A DNA stretch of 8,608 nt from contig CAIVQM010000164.1 of NCBI GenBank assembly GCA_903908025.1, positions 1 through 8,608 on the forward strand. Reading direction: 5' to 3'. The notes beneath the pieces were generated by a model, which saw only the letters and a program-made list of their open reading frames with translations, did no database searches and was not told the DNA's origin. Made by a program: the position numbers and the translations under genes. Shown piece by piece: positions 1-5,473 of this stretch. Numbering within the stretch: the stretch's first letter is position 1; each line of letters begins with the position of its first letter. The DNA is from an uncultured bacterium (GTDB lineage Bacteria > Actinomycetota > Actinomycetes > S36-B12).

Positions 1-593
1 CAGTCGACCTCGGTGATGTGCGCCACCCCACCACTCACCGTGAACAGCACCATGGCTGGCGTGCCATCGACGTTCCCGCACTCGATCGGCCCCTCGCCGA
101 CGACGGTCACACTCGATGTCGCCATGTCAGCCGTGTCCACATTGACGGGTGTGCCGCCGAAGGCGCAGCGCTCGTTGATGCTGATCGAGGTGTTCGGGTT
201 CATCCCATAGTTGCCGTCGACGAGACCGGTTTGGGAGTTCATCGCCGGATCCATGGTTTCAGTGACGACCTTCGCCCCGGCTCCGATGACGAACACCGCG
301 ACGATGATGCCGATCGTGGTCAGGACCAGACCCACGATGCCCAGCCAGAAGGCGACCGTCGCGACCCCACCGTTGGTGGCCTCGCCACGCTTGGCCTTGT
401 TCATGCCGATGCGGCCGAACACGATCGCCAGAATCGATGCGATGGGGCCGAGACAGACGAACTGCAGGATCGCCATCACCAGACCGGCCGTGCCCATGCC
501 GTTCTGCGGAGCACCGCCGGGCACGGACGCGCGGGGCATGGGAGCACCCGGCGGCGGCATCGGTGCGTCCGAGGGCGGGGTCTGATCGCTCAT
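1..593 (-). CDS. DUF4190-domain membrane protein, C-terminus cut by window edge
   Basis: The frame is open from an ATG at 593 down to base 1, so 197 codons are visible and the C-terminus is missing. A GAAGGA Shine-Dalgarno lies about 8 bases before the ATG. Residues 1-32 are rich in Pro, Gly and Ala (a cytoplasmic low-complexity tail). Two hydrophobic segments follow at about 34-60 and 77-105, joined by a short basic loop (FGRIGMNKAKRGEATNGG). This Pro-rich head, TM, FGxIxxxxxKR loop and Gly-rich second TM is the usual DUF4190 arrangement. Residues from about 108 on form a polar, presumably extracytoplasmic domain with two cysteines (near 'NERCAFGG' and 'IECGNV') that could pair as a disulfide; it may resemble DUF4352-type domains, but that is not certain. 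Function is unknown in this family. It is divergent from the peptide block and need not belong to it. Confidence 0.8.
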   Translation of the reverse strand, partial: MSDQTPPSDAPMPPPGAPMPRASVPGGAPQNGMGTAGLVMAILQFVCLGPIASILAIVFGRIGMNKAKRGEATNGGVATVAFWLGIVGLVLTTIGIIVAVFVIGAGAKVVTETMDPAMNSQTGLVDGNYGMNPNTSISINERCAFGGTPVNVDTADMATSSVTVVGEGPIECGNVDGTPAMVLFTVSGGVAHITEVD

Positions 594-684
594 GGGGGTT
601 TCCTTCAGCAGGGGGTTGGGGGCGCGCCCAGCATCTCAGACCGGATCGACTAAAGCCTGCCGGCGGTGTGGTCAGATTCGCTCT
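594..684. promoter_or_regulatory. Divergent intergenic region, presumed promoters for both flanks
   Basis: These 91 bases separate the divergent DUF4190 and hydrolase genes, so promoters for both are expected here. I find no convincing -35/-10 pair on either strand. The hydrolase start has no good Shine-Dalgarno just upstream, which would suit a short-leader or leaderless transcript. The role rests on position only. Confidence 0.35.
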
Positions 685-1416
685 ATGGACACCGGTTTCC
701 TCACCCGCTCGATAGCCGACGGCGATGACCGCCGGCTCTATCAGGTGTACGTGCCGAGCGACTACGACCCCGCGCACCCCCTGCCCGCCATCCTCTTCCT
801 GCATGGCGCCGGTGAGGGCGGACGGGATGCGCTGCTGCCGACCGAGTTCCAGCTCGGCAGCGCGATCCGGCGCAACGCTGCCCGGTATCCAGGTCTGGTT
901 GTCTTCCCGCAGGTGCCCAGCTACCAGCCCGTGTGGACATCGGCCGACGTGGAGTTCGCCCTGCGCGTACTTGGCCAGGTGCGCGACGACTTCTCCGTTG
1001 ATCCGGACCGCCTGTACATCACGGGCGTATCGACGGGAGCCAAGGCGGCCTGGCACGCGCTGTACCGAAACCCGGAGCTCTTCGCCGCGGCCCTGATCGT
1101 CTGCGGCGTCGTCCGACCACGACGGCGGGACGGGACGCGCATTCCCGATCCCGATCCGGTGGTGCCGGATGCCGACGGCGATCCAGCGCAGCAACTCGCA
1201 CACGTGCTGCGCCGCATCCCCATCTGGACCTTCCACGGCGACGCCGACCCGGTGTTCCCGGTGACCGACGCTCGCGAGGTGATGGGAGCACTGGCGGCAG
1301 CCGGGGCTCCCGTCACGTACACCGAGCTCGAGGGGTTCGGGCATGACGTATGGGATGTCGCCTACTACTCGCCAGACGTGATCGACTGGCTGTTCTCCCA
1401 GGTGCGGAGCGGCTGA
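685..1416 (+). CDS. Alpha/beta hydrolase (dienelactone hydrolase / PHB-depolymerase-like esterase)
   Basis: A 243-residue serine hydrolase. The oxyanion-side motif FLHGAGEGG lies at 38-46. The nucleophile elbow is G-V-S-T-G at 114-118 with Ser116. The acid is Asp188 in HGDADPV and the base His220 in FGHDVWD, so the triad is complete and in the normal order. The segment PIWTFHGDADPVFPV followed by GHDVWDVAYYSPDVIDWL is typical of the predicted peptidase / carboxylesterase group related to LpqC and PHB depolymerases. There is no signal peptide or membrane segment, so it is probably cytoplasmic. An in-frame ATG at 592 exists but would overlap the start of the opposite gene; residue similarity begins after 685. 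The stop lies 5 bases before the Nif11-like gene, so the two are probably cotranscribed. The substrate is unknown: an ester, a lipid or a peptide bond is possible, and a role in peptide maturation is inference. Confidence 0.87.
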   Translation: MDTGFLTRSIADGDDRRLYQVYVPSDYDPAHPLPAILFLHGAGEGGRDALLPTEFQLGSAIRRNAARYPGLVVFPQVPSYQPVWTSADVEFALRVLGQVRDDFSVDPDRLYITGVSTGAKAAWHALYRNPELFAAALIVCGVVRPRRRDGTRIPDPDPVVPDADGDPAQQLAHVLRRIPIWTFHGDADPVFPVTDAREVMGALAAAGAPVTYTELEGFGHDVWDVAYYSPDVIDWLFSQVRSG

Positions 1417-1421
1417 CCGAC

Positions 1422-1679
1422 ATGTCTGCTCACGAGCTGAATGCGTTCCTGCTGCAGGTCGGTGATGACCCGCTACTGCAAGGTCGACTCCGCGACAGCG
1501 ACGCGGCAGCGGCGTCGGCCCTCGCCCGCGGGACCGGATTCGACGTCACGGTCGGTGACCTCACCCGGTACAAGGCCCGTGCCACCACCTGGCAGCTGTC
1601 CGACCAGGAACTGGAGGTCGTTGCCCAGTGGCAGCCTGCTGACCAGCCGTACTGGTGGCAGCACATGTGGCTCGGTTAG
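1422..1679 (+). CDS. Nif11-like leader peptide (RiPP precursor-like) with Trp-rich tail
   Basis: An 85-residue protein that starts 5 bases after the hydrolase stop. A weak GCGGAG sits 12 bases upstream, so translation may be coupled. Residues 1-50 fit the Nif11 leader pattern: AFLLQVGDDPLLQGRL at 8-23 (helix with the DPxLQ core), an Ala-rich middle, then ALARGTGFDVTVGDL at 33-47. Residues 59-68 (LSDQELEVVA) match the helix that normally precedes the Gly-Gly cleavage site, but here it is followed by Gln-Trp rather than Gly-Gly. The final 17 residues contain four Trp (70, 78, 79, 83) plus Tyr77 and no Cys, Ser or Thr. Nif11-type leaders are known to guide RiPP enzymes. This one could be a precursor with an aromatic core, or a leader-like helper or binding protein. 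The family call is fairly sure; the product role is not. Confidence 0.78.
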   Translation: MSAHELNAFLLQVGDDPLLQGRLRDSDAAAASALARGTGFDVTVGDLTRYKARATTWQLSDQELEVVAQWQPADQPYWWQHMWLG

Positions 1680-1731
1680 TCTTCGCGTACCCGGCTCCGC
1701 CACCGGTCCGGGGGAAGAGCGGAGGACAGAC

Positions 1732-1875
1732 ATGACGAACAACCAGCACACCGCCGACGATGAGGCGCTGTCGGAAGCTGATCTGGCCGCAGTGAACCAA
1801 GCCCTCGCCGAAGGCGAACTCGACGACGACACACTCGGCATGGTTTCCGGCGGGCTCGTCTACGAGGCCGGCTGA
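1732..1875 (+). CDS. GG-leader small peptide 1 (putative RiPP precursor)
   Basis: A 47-residue peptide with a strong Shine-Dalgarno GGAGG at 1721-1725, 6 bases before the ATG. Residues 13-41 form an amphipathic acidic leader (LSEADLAAVNQALAEG, then ELDDD) that ends in LGMVSGG at 35-41, a double-glycine motif like those at the leader/core boundary of many peptide precursors. The tail is six residues (LVYEAG). The peptide has about 11 acidic residues, no Lys or Arg, and no Cys. The next two genes are paralogues; against peptide 2, codons 10-41 differ at nine synonymous sites and at only two conservative residues (A26T, D32E), which supports real translation under selection. Its stop overlaps the next start (TGATG). 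I do not recognise a named family, and no modification site in the tail is obvious apart from Tyr44. Confidence 0.78.
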   Translation: MTNNQHTADDEALSEADLAAVNQALAEGELDDDTLGMVSGGLVYEAG

Positions 1876-1877
1876 TG
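1864..1877 (+). promoter_or_regulatory. Translational coupling element, peptide 1 to peptide 2
   Basis: A GAGG at 1864-1867 lies within the Glu-Ala codons of the peptide 1 tail. It is exactly 7 bases before the ATG at 1875, which shares its A with the TGA stop (1873-1875). The last codons of peptide 1 therefore double as the ribosome binding site of peptide 2. Confidence 0.75.
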
Positions 1878-2009
1878 GTCGACGAGCAGCACACCCCCGA
1901 GGACGAGGCACTGTCGGAAGCTGATCTGGCCGCAGTCAATCAAGCGCTCACTGAGGGTGAACTCGACGAAGACACACTCGGCATGGTCTCCGGCGGCGAG
2001 GCTGTCTGA
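1875..2009 (+). CDS. GG-leader small peptide 2 (putative RiPP precursor)
   Basis: A 44-residue paralogue of peptide 1, too short for most automated gene calls. It begins MVDEQHTPEDEALSEADL and its leader ends LGMVSGG at 35-41. Only three residues follow (Glu-Ala-Val), the shortest tail of the three. It has about 13 acidic residues and no Lys, Arg or Cys. The start is set by the TGATG overlap and the GAGG 7 bases upstream. The tail codons in turn carry the GAGG that serves peptide 3, so the tail sequence may be dictated by translation rather than by product chemistry. It shares an exact 26-base stretch with peptide 1 (1911-1936 against 1768-1793). As a classical RiPP core, three residues would be extreme; the functional part may be the leader itself or a C-terminus exposed by trimming. 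Confidence 0.76.
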   Translation: MVDEQHTPEDEALSEADLAAVNQALTEGELDEDTLGMVSGGEAV

Positions 2010-2011
2010 TG
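1998..2011 (+). promoter_or_regulatory. Translational coupling element, peptide 2 to peptide 3
   Basis: This has the same design as the first junction: GAGG at 1998-2001 in the Glu-Ala codons right after the Gly-Gly, 7 bases before the ATG at 2009, whose A belongs to the TGA stop of peptide 2. The identical spacing at both junctions argues for a duplicated, maintained unit. Confidence 0.75.
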
Positions 2012-2158
2012 GCCGACGAGCAGCACACCCCCGGCGACGAGAGCCTGTCCGCGGACGACCTGACAGCAGTCACCTCCGCTCTCGACGACTACGAGGGCGA
2101 ACTCGACGACGATGCGCTCGGCATGGTCTCCGGTGGCCTTAGCCTCGGCGAGGCCTAG
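2009..2158 (+). CDS. GG-leader small peptide 3 (putative RiPP precursor)
   Basis: A 49-residue member of the tandem set. It begins MADEQHTPGDE, like peptide 2, but its leader has diverged (LSADDLTAVTSALDDYEG) and carries two extra residues, Asp-Tyr at 27-28. The end LGMVSGG (37-43) is fully conserved. The tail is LSLGEA, six residues. It has about 14 acidic residues and no Lys, Arg or Cys. It stops with TAG rather than TGA, and the GAGG in its Glu-Ala codons (2150-2153) is not followed by a start at coupling distance, so the array ends here. The atypical glycosyltransferase follows on the same strand after 47 bases. It is an older or faster-diverging copy than peptides 1 and 2. Confidence 0.77.
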   Translation: MADEQHTPGDESLSADDLTAVTSALDDYEGELDDDALGMVSGGLSLGEA

Positions 2159-2205
2159 CCACGCCCGCCCCCGTGACTCAACAAGCTCGAGGTCACGGAC
2201 CCGTC

Positions 2206-3018
2206 ATGACGTTCGGTGACGTCATCCGGCGCAGCGTGTACGGAACAACGGGGTATCTCGAGGATGAGCAGGATCTTGAGGTCCTTGAACGGACGATCGT
2301 GCGTAATCTGCCGATCCTTCGGTGCTTTCGCCAGGTCATCGTCGCAACCAACTACGGCGAGGCCAACCGATCCGCGCTGGCACCCGGGAACACGTCGCTC
2401 TGGCGGCGCTACTTCCCCGACTGCGCGATCCTCGACTCACCTTTCAATCGCGGGCATTCAATAGGTACGAGCGACCTCGACAACCTGCTGTTCGACCACT
2501 GCAAGGCGAACGCGATCCCGTGGCTGTGCAAGGGGTCCAACGACGTGCTGCTCGACGAACGAGTGCTCGACATCCCGGTCAGCGAAGGTCAGTTCTACTT
2601 CCTTCAGGCTGTGTCCTACAACGCCCTTCGCCAGCAGGACTTCGACCTGTCCCCTTTCACCACCGGGTTCTTCTTCCCGCAGACGACCTTCTACGCCATC
2701 GACGTCCAGGCGACCGACTACCTGGTGGACAAGGACTTCCTCGAACGCTCCTGGCGGATCGTCAACCGGATCCCCGACTACAACGGACGAATCTGGGAGC
2801 ACGTCCCCGGCTGGTCATGCGAGCACCTGCTTCGCCAGTGCGTGTTGCGCAACAGACTCACTCGCGCACCCTTGATGACGGATGAGCAGTTCCTGCAGGT
2901 GCTGCAGATCGTCATCGATCAACAGATTGAGGACTGCAGCTTCAAGGGCCTATCGATCAACGGCATCCGCCATGCGCAGGCTCCACGGGATATCGATTCA
3001 GTCGTCGCGGACGCCTAG
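2206..3018 (+). CDS. Atypical GT-A-like glycosyltransferase (putative)
   Basis: I place the start at ATG 2206 (270 residues), with GAGGT at 2189-2193 upstream. A GTG at 2173 is in frame, but the 11 codons between have a low GC third position, unlike the rest, and no Shine-Dalgarno. The protein has an early Rossmann-like strand (CFRQVIVATNYG, about 40-51), then NRGHSIGTSDLDN at 81-93, then WLCKGSNDVLLD at 106-117. There Ser-Asn-Asp sits at the end of a hydrophobic strand, where GT-A enzymes carry the metal-binding DxD. No signal peptide or TM is present. This resembles remote family 2-like or phage/capsule-type glycosyltransferases, but the match is by eye and no named family is certain. It is the first enzyme after the peptide array and the most likely cotranscribed modifier. 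Its 3' end overlaps the convergent gene by 21 bases. Confidence 0.62.
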   Translation: MTFGDVIRRSVYGTTGYLEDEQDLEVLERTIVRNLPILRCFRQVIVATNYGEANRSALAPGNTSLWRRYFPDCAILDSPFNRGHSIGTSDLDNLLFDHCKANAIPWLCKGSNDVLLDERVLDIPVSEGQFYFLQAVSYNALRQQDFDLSPFTTGFFFPQTTFYAIDVQATDYLVDKDFLERSWRIVNRIPDYNGRIWEHVPGWSCEHLLRQCVLRNRLTRAPLMTDEQFLQVLQIVIDQQIEDCSFKGLSINGIRHAQAPRDIDSVVADA

Positions 3019-3702
3019 GGAGTCGACGCGGTAGGAGCGCCTGTCGGCGATCCAGTTGCGGGTCTCGCGCTCGCCGATGCTCCGACCGGGGAAGCACACC
3101 GACTCGTGACCCACATGCTTGAACAGGCTCGGCACGTGCACGGCATAGTCATGCCGGTCGCCGGGCAGAGCATGGATCAGCAGTGCCAATCGGATATCGC
3201 TGCAGTTGCGTCCGTCATCGTCATAGGTGACCTTGTGAACGAGGATGCCCCGCGCCGACTCGATCTCCGGACTGAACCAGTCGGCCTGAACGCACGCGGC
3301 AGCCACATCACGATGGATGAGGAGCGCCTGATTGCCCCACCAGCCACGGCCGTCAGCGCCCATCGCGCTTCGCCGGTACAGGCCAGCGGGAGCGAACTCG
3401 GAGACCTCGCGCATGTCGCAGAAGGTGATCGCGGCCACGCCGGGAGGGAACTCGACAGCGGCGATCGTCGCGGGAGCCTCATGGTCCACCAGCACGTCGT
3501 CCTCGAGGAAGAGGGCGTGCTGGCCGCCCGCAGCAGCGAGCGCCAGCGCCTCTCGGGTGGCGATTGCCGCCCCGTCGCCTCGTTCGTCGCAGTAGACGAG
3601 CGGGTCAGCGAAGCCCTCCGCATCGGCGAATGCCGCTGCGATCGCATCGACGTGCTCGTGCCGACGCTGAGGCGTCGTCAGGATCACGGGCTGCAACGTC
3701 AT
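2998..3702 (-). CDS. GT-A-like glycosyltransferase with EDD metal motif
   Basis: A 234-residue protein read from ATG 3702, with purine-rich GGGAG and GGTGAG just upstream. The N-terminus PVILTTPQRR looks like the first GT-A strand. HALFLEDDVLV at 62-72 supplies an acidic Glu-Asp-Asp motif at the end of a strand, as in GT25-like and capsule/LPS sugar transferases. WWGNQALLIHRD at 121-132 fits the later substrate-pocket region. PSLFKHVGHES at 191-201 is the 'P-S-x-x-x-H-x-G-x-x-S' ending often seen in such enzymes. There is no membrane segment, so it is probably cytosolic. Donor and acceptor are unknown. It faces the upstream glycosyltransferase and overlaps it by 21 bases at the 3' end, and it diverges from the GT4 gene, with which it may share a promoter region. 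Confidence 0.72.
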   Translation of the reverse strand: MTLQPVILTTPQRRHEHVDAIAAAFADAEGFADPLVYCDERGDGAAIATREALALAAAGGQHALFLEDDVLVDHEAPATIAAVEFPPGVAAITFCDMREVSEFAPAGLYRRSAMGADGRGWWGNQALLIHRDVAAACVQADWFSPEIESARGILVHKVTYDDDGRNCSDIRLALLIHALPGDRHDYAVHVPSLFKHVGHESVCFPGRSIGERETRNWIADRRSYRVDSLGVRDD

Positions 3703-3795
3703 TGACTCACCGCTCCCTTGGGACGCAGTGCGCCCGGCTCGTGCCTGCTAGGTTCCGCAAGTCTCTCCACCCCCTTTCCAAGCGAGGTCGGCGGC
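3703..3795. promoter_or_regulatory. Divergent intergenic region between two glycosyltransferases
   Basis: 93 bases lie between the starts of the minus-strand GT-A and plus-strand GT4 genes. A TAGGTT at 3749-3754 fits the loose actinobacterial -10 pattern (TANNNT) for the plus strand and would give a leader of about 35 bases that contains the GAGGT site. No matching -35 is clear. It is a promoter region by position; the -10 is only a suggestion. Confidence 0.35.
3784..3788 (+). promoter_or_regulatory. Ribosome binding site fixing the GT4 start
   Basis: GAGGT lies 7 bases before ATG 3796. This favours 3796 over the in-frame upstream start at 3718, which would add 26 residues of non-conserved sequence. 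Confidence 0.7.
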
Positions 3796-5463
3796 ATGCC
3801 CCAGTCACCCGAACTGGCCCTCTGGCTCCCCGGCGGTCAGATCGCACCGCCCGTCAACCCGTACGGCCGACTGGTCGCCAACGCCGGGGTGTTCCGCGCG
3901 CTCGCCCGCTACGGCGGGTACCGCCACCTGCACGTCCAGAGCAAGACACCGCCAGCACCTGATCAGCTGGCCAGCGAGCTGGGCATCGTTACTGACACTC
4001 CCGAGATAACGAGCGGGCCGTTGCTCTCCACGACGGCCGCCGCGCGGGCCGGGACCCTGCTCTCCGGCCAGCCGTATCTCACCGAGCCCGCGTGGGTCAG
4101 GCGCCATGCGGGCGCCGATGCCGACTACAGCATCGTGGGAACGATCTTCGCCTTCGCGGCTGCGACGTACCGCGAGAAGATGATGCAGTCGGCCATGGCC
4201 CCGCTTCATGAGTGGGATGCACTCATCTGCTCGTCGCCAACCCTGCGACAGACCGTCGAGCAGACCTTCGACGCGTGGGAGGACTACCTCCACGAGCGAC
4301 TGGGCTCCACCCGCCTTCCTCGACCACAACTCCCGGTGATCCCCTTCGGCACGGACGTCGACGCACTTGATGCACAGGCGTCGGATGGCGCGGCCCGCGC
4401 CTCACTTCGGGCGACTCTCGGCATCGCCGACGAGGACGTCATGGTCTACTACCTCGGCCGCCTGTCCTACTTCGACAAGGCGTTCCCTCAGGCGATGTTC
4501 AAGGCCGTCGAGGAGGCGGCACAGTCAGCGGGCGTGCGCACTCACTTCGTGATGGCGGGCTGGTTCCCCGCGGGCGACGATGACAAAGCTCTCTTTGAGG
4601 AGGCCGCCCGGCTGTACGCGCCGACCGTGCCGACCACTTTCCTCGACGGCAATGACGCTGCGCTCGTGGCCCGATGCTGGGCCGCCGCGGACATCTTCTT
4701 CCAGTTGTCCGACACGATCCTCGAGACATTCGGTCAGGCCCCGGTGGAGGCCATGGCATGTGGTCTGCCCCTCGTGGTGAGTGACTGGGACGGCTTCCGA
4801 TCCATCGTGCGCGATGGCGTCGATGGCTTCCTCGTTCCGACGCTCGGCTCCCCCGGCGGACCCCTGGGTGACACGCTGGCCCTGCTCCAGACTCTGGATC
4901 AGGTCGGATACCCCCAGTACATGGGCTCCGTTGCCCAGCACACCGCTGTCCACATCGGCCAGGCCGCCGCTGCGCTCAGTCGGCTGATCGCATCACCGGA
5001 ACTTCGCCGGACCATGGGCGCGGCCGGTCGGCTTCGGGCACGTGAACTCTTCGCCTGGCCGGTCGTGGCCGCCCAGTACACCGATCTGTTCGCCGAACTG
5101 GCCGACCGCCGCAGTCACGCGACGAGCGAACAAGCCGTGCTGGCGGCAGGCCACCGCTTGAACCCGCTGCGCGGCAACCCGTTCTCCGACTTCAGCACGC
5201 TGCCGACCCGGGTCCTGACCGACGACATGCACCTTGTCCTGACGACCGTCCCCTACCCGTCGACGGACCTGGATCTGATGTTCCCCGCACTGCGCGGCAC
5301 TGACGATGAGGCAGAGAAAGTCTGCGAACTCCTGCAGGGCGCAGGTCCGGTTTCCCTCCGCGACCTGCTGCAGTCCTTCACGCCCAGTCGACGACCGTTC
5401 GTGCGAATGACCGTGCTGTGGCTGGCCAAGGCCGGCGTGGTGGACTGGCTGCCCGAGACGTGA
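3796..5463 (+). CDS. GT4-family glycosyltransferase with C-terminal winged-helix-like domain
   Basis: A 555-residue retaining GT-B enzyme. The N-terminal half carries PPVNPYGRLVANAGVFRAL (about 18-36), the acceptor-side domain. The nucleotide-sugar half begins near VYYLGRLSYFDK, with Arg222 and Lys228 placed as the donor-phosphate ligands. ETFGQAPVEAMACGLP (310-325) contains the EX7E motif, Glu310 and Glu318, typical of GT4. The family domain ends near residue 438. The extra 115 or so residues are unusual: a strand-rich stretch (about 473-500), then three predicted helices at 502-552 (EAEKVCELLQGAG, SLRDLLQSF, FVRMTVLWLAKAGVVDWL), a winged-helix pattern like PqqD-type or transcription-factor domains. 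There is no signal peptide. Sugar and acceptor are unknown; a peptide, lipid or small molecule are all possible. The stop lies 10 bases from the stop of the convergent methyltransferase. Confidence 0.85.
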   Translation: MPQSPELALWLPGGQIAPPVNPYGRLVANAGVFRALARYGGYRHLHVQSKTPPAPDQLASELGIVTDTPEITSGPLLSTTAAARAGTLLSGQPYLTEPAWVRRHAGADADYSIVGTIFAFAAATYREKMMQSAMAPLHEWDALICSSPTLRQTVEQTFDAWEDYLHERLGSTRLPRPQLPVIPFGTDVDALDAQASDGAARASLRATLGIADEDVMVYYLGRLSYFDKAFPQAMFKAVEEAAQSAGVRTHFVMAGWFPAGDDDKALFEEAARLYAPTVPTTFLDGNDAALVARCWAAADIFFQLSDTILETFGQAPVEAMACGLPLVVSDWDGFRSIVRDGVDGFLVPTLGSPGGPLGDTLALLQTLDQVGYPQYMGSVAQHTAVHIGQAAAALSRLIASPELRRTMGAAGRLRARELFAWPVVAAQYTDLFAELADRRSHATSEQAVLAAGHRLNPLRGNPFSDFSTLPTRVLTDDMHLVLTTVPYPSTDLDLMFPALRGTDDEAEKVCELLQGAGPVSLRDLLQSFTPSRRPFVRMTVLWLAKAGVVDWLPET

Positions 5464-5473
5464 CCGAACCTGG

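Larger units (their letters stand above)
1759..2137 (+). repeat. Three tandem paralogous leader-coding units
   Basis: Units at 1759-1854, 1902-1997 and 2036-2137 encode the shared acidic leader through to the Gly-Gly. Units 1 and 2 contain an exact 26-base match (1768-1793 and 1911-1936) and differ mostly at third codon positions. Unit 3 is more diverged and 6 bases longer. The pattern indicates duplication followed by purifying selection on the encoded leader, with free drift of the tails. Confidence 0.8.

Noticed and set aside
673..678. CAGATT just before the hydrolase start as a -10 box of a leaderless transcript
   Set aside because: It lacks the leading TA of the -10 consensus and has no matching -35 at proper spacing.
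259..1344. A 361-codon open frame on the minus strand spanning the DUF4190 gene and the hydrolase
   Set aside because: Its translation is rich in Arg, His and Gly without recognisable motifs, and it lies antisense to two genes with clear domains. It is a high-GC shadow frame.
1688..1713. Possible hairpin (CCCGG ... CCGGG) between the Nif11-like gene and peptide 1, as terminator or attenuator
   Set aside because: Only a five-pair stem with a long loop and no T-run follows. In sequence this rich in G and C such matches are expected by chance.
1676..1939. Minus-strand frames over the peptide array (for example 1676-1939 and 1561-1911)
   Set aside because: They are antisense to peptides whose codon-level divergence is synonymous in the plus frame only. 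Their own products are Arg-rich with no motif.
1732..2158. Antitoxin or intrinsically disordered stress peptide explanation for the acidic small ORFs
   Set aside because: No toxin-like partner is adjacent, and the conserved LGMVSGG end with variable tails fits a leader/tail design better. It cannot be fully excluded.
1732..2158. Pearlin-type scaffold peptides (residues added to the C-terminus by a peptide aminoacyl-tRNA ligase)
   Set aside because: Very short tails invite the idea, but no LanB-like ligase or the usual companion genes are present in this window.
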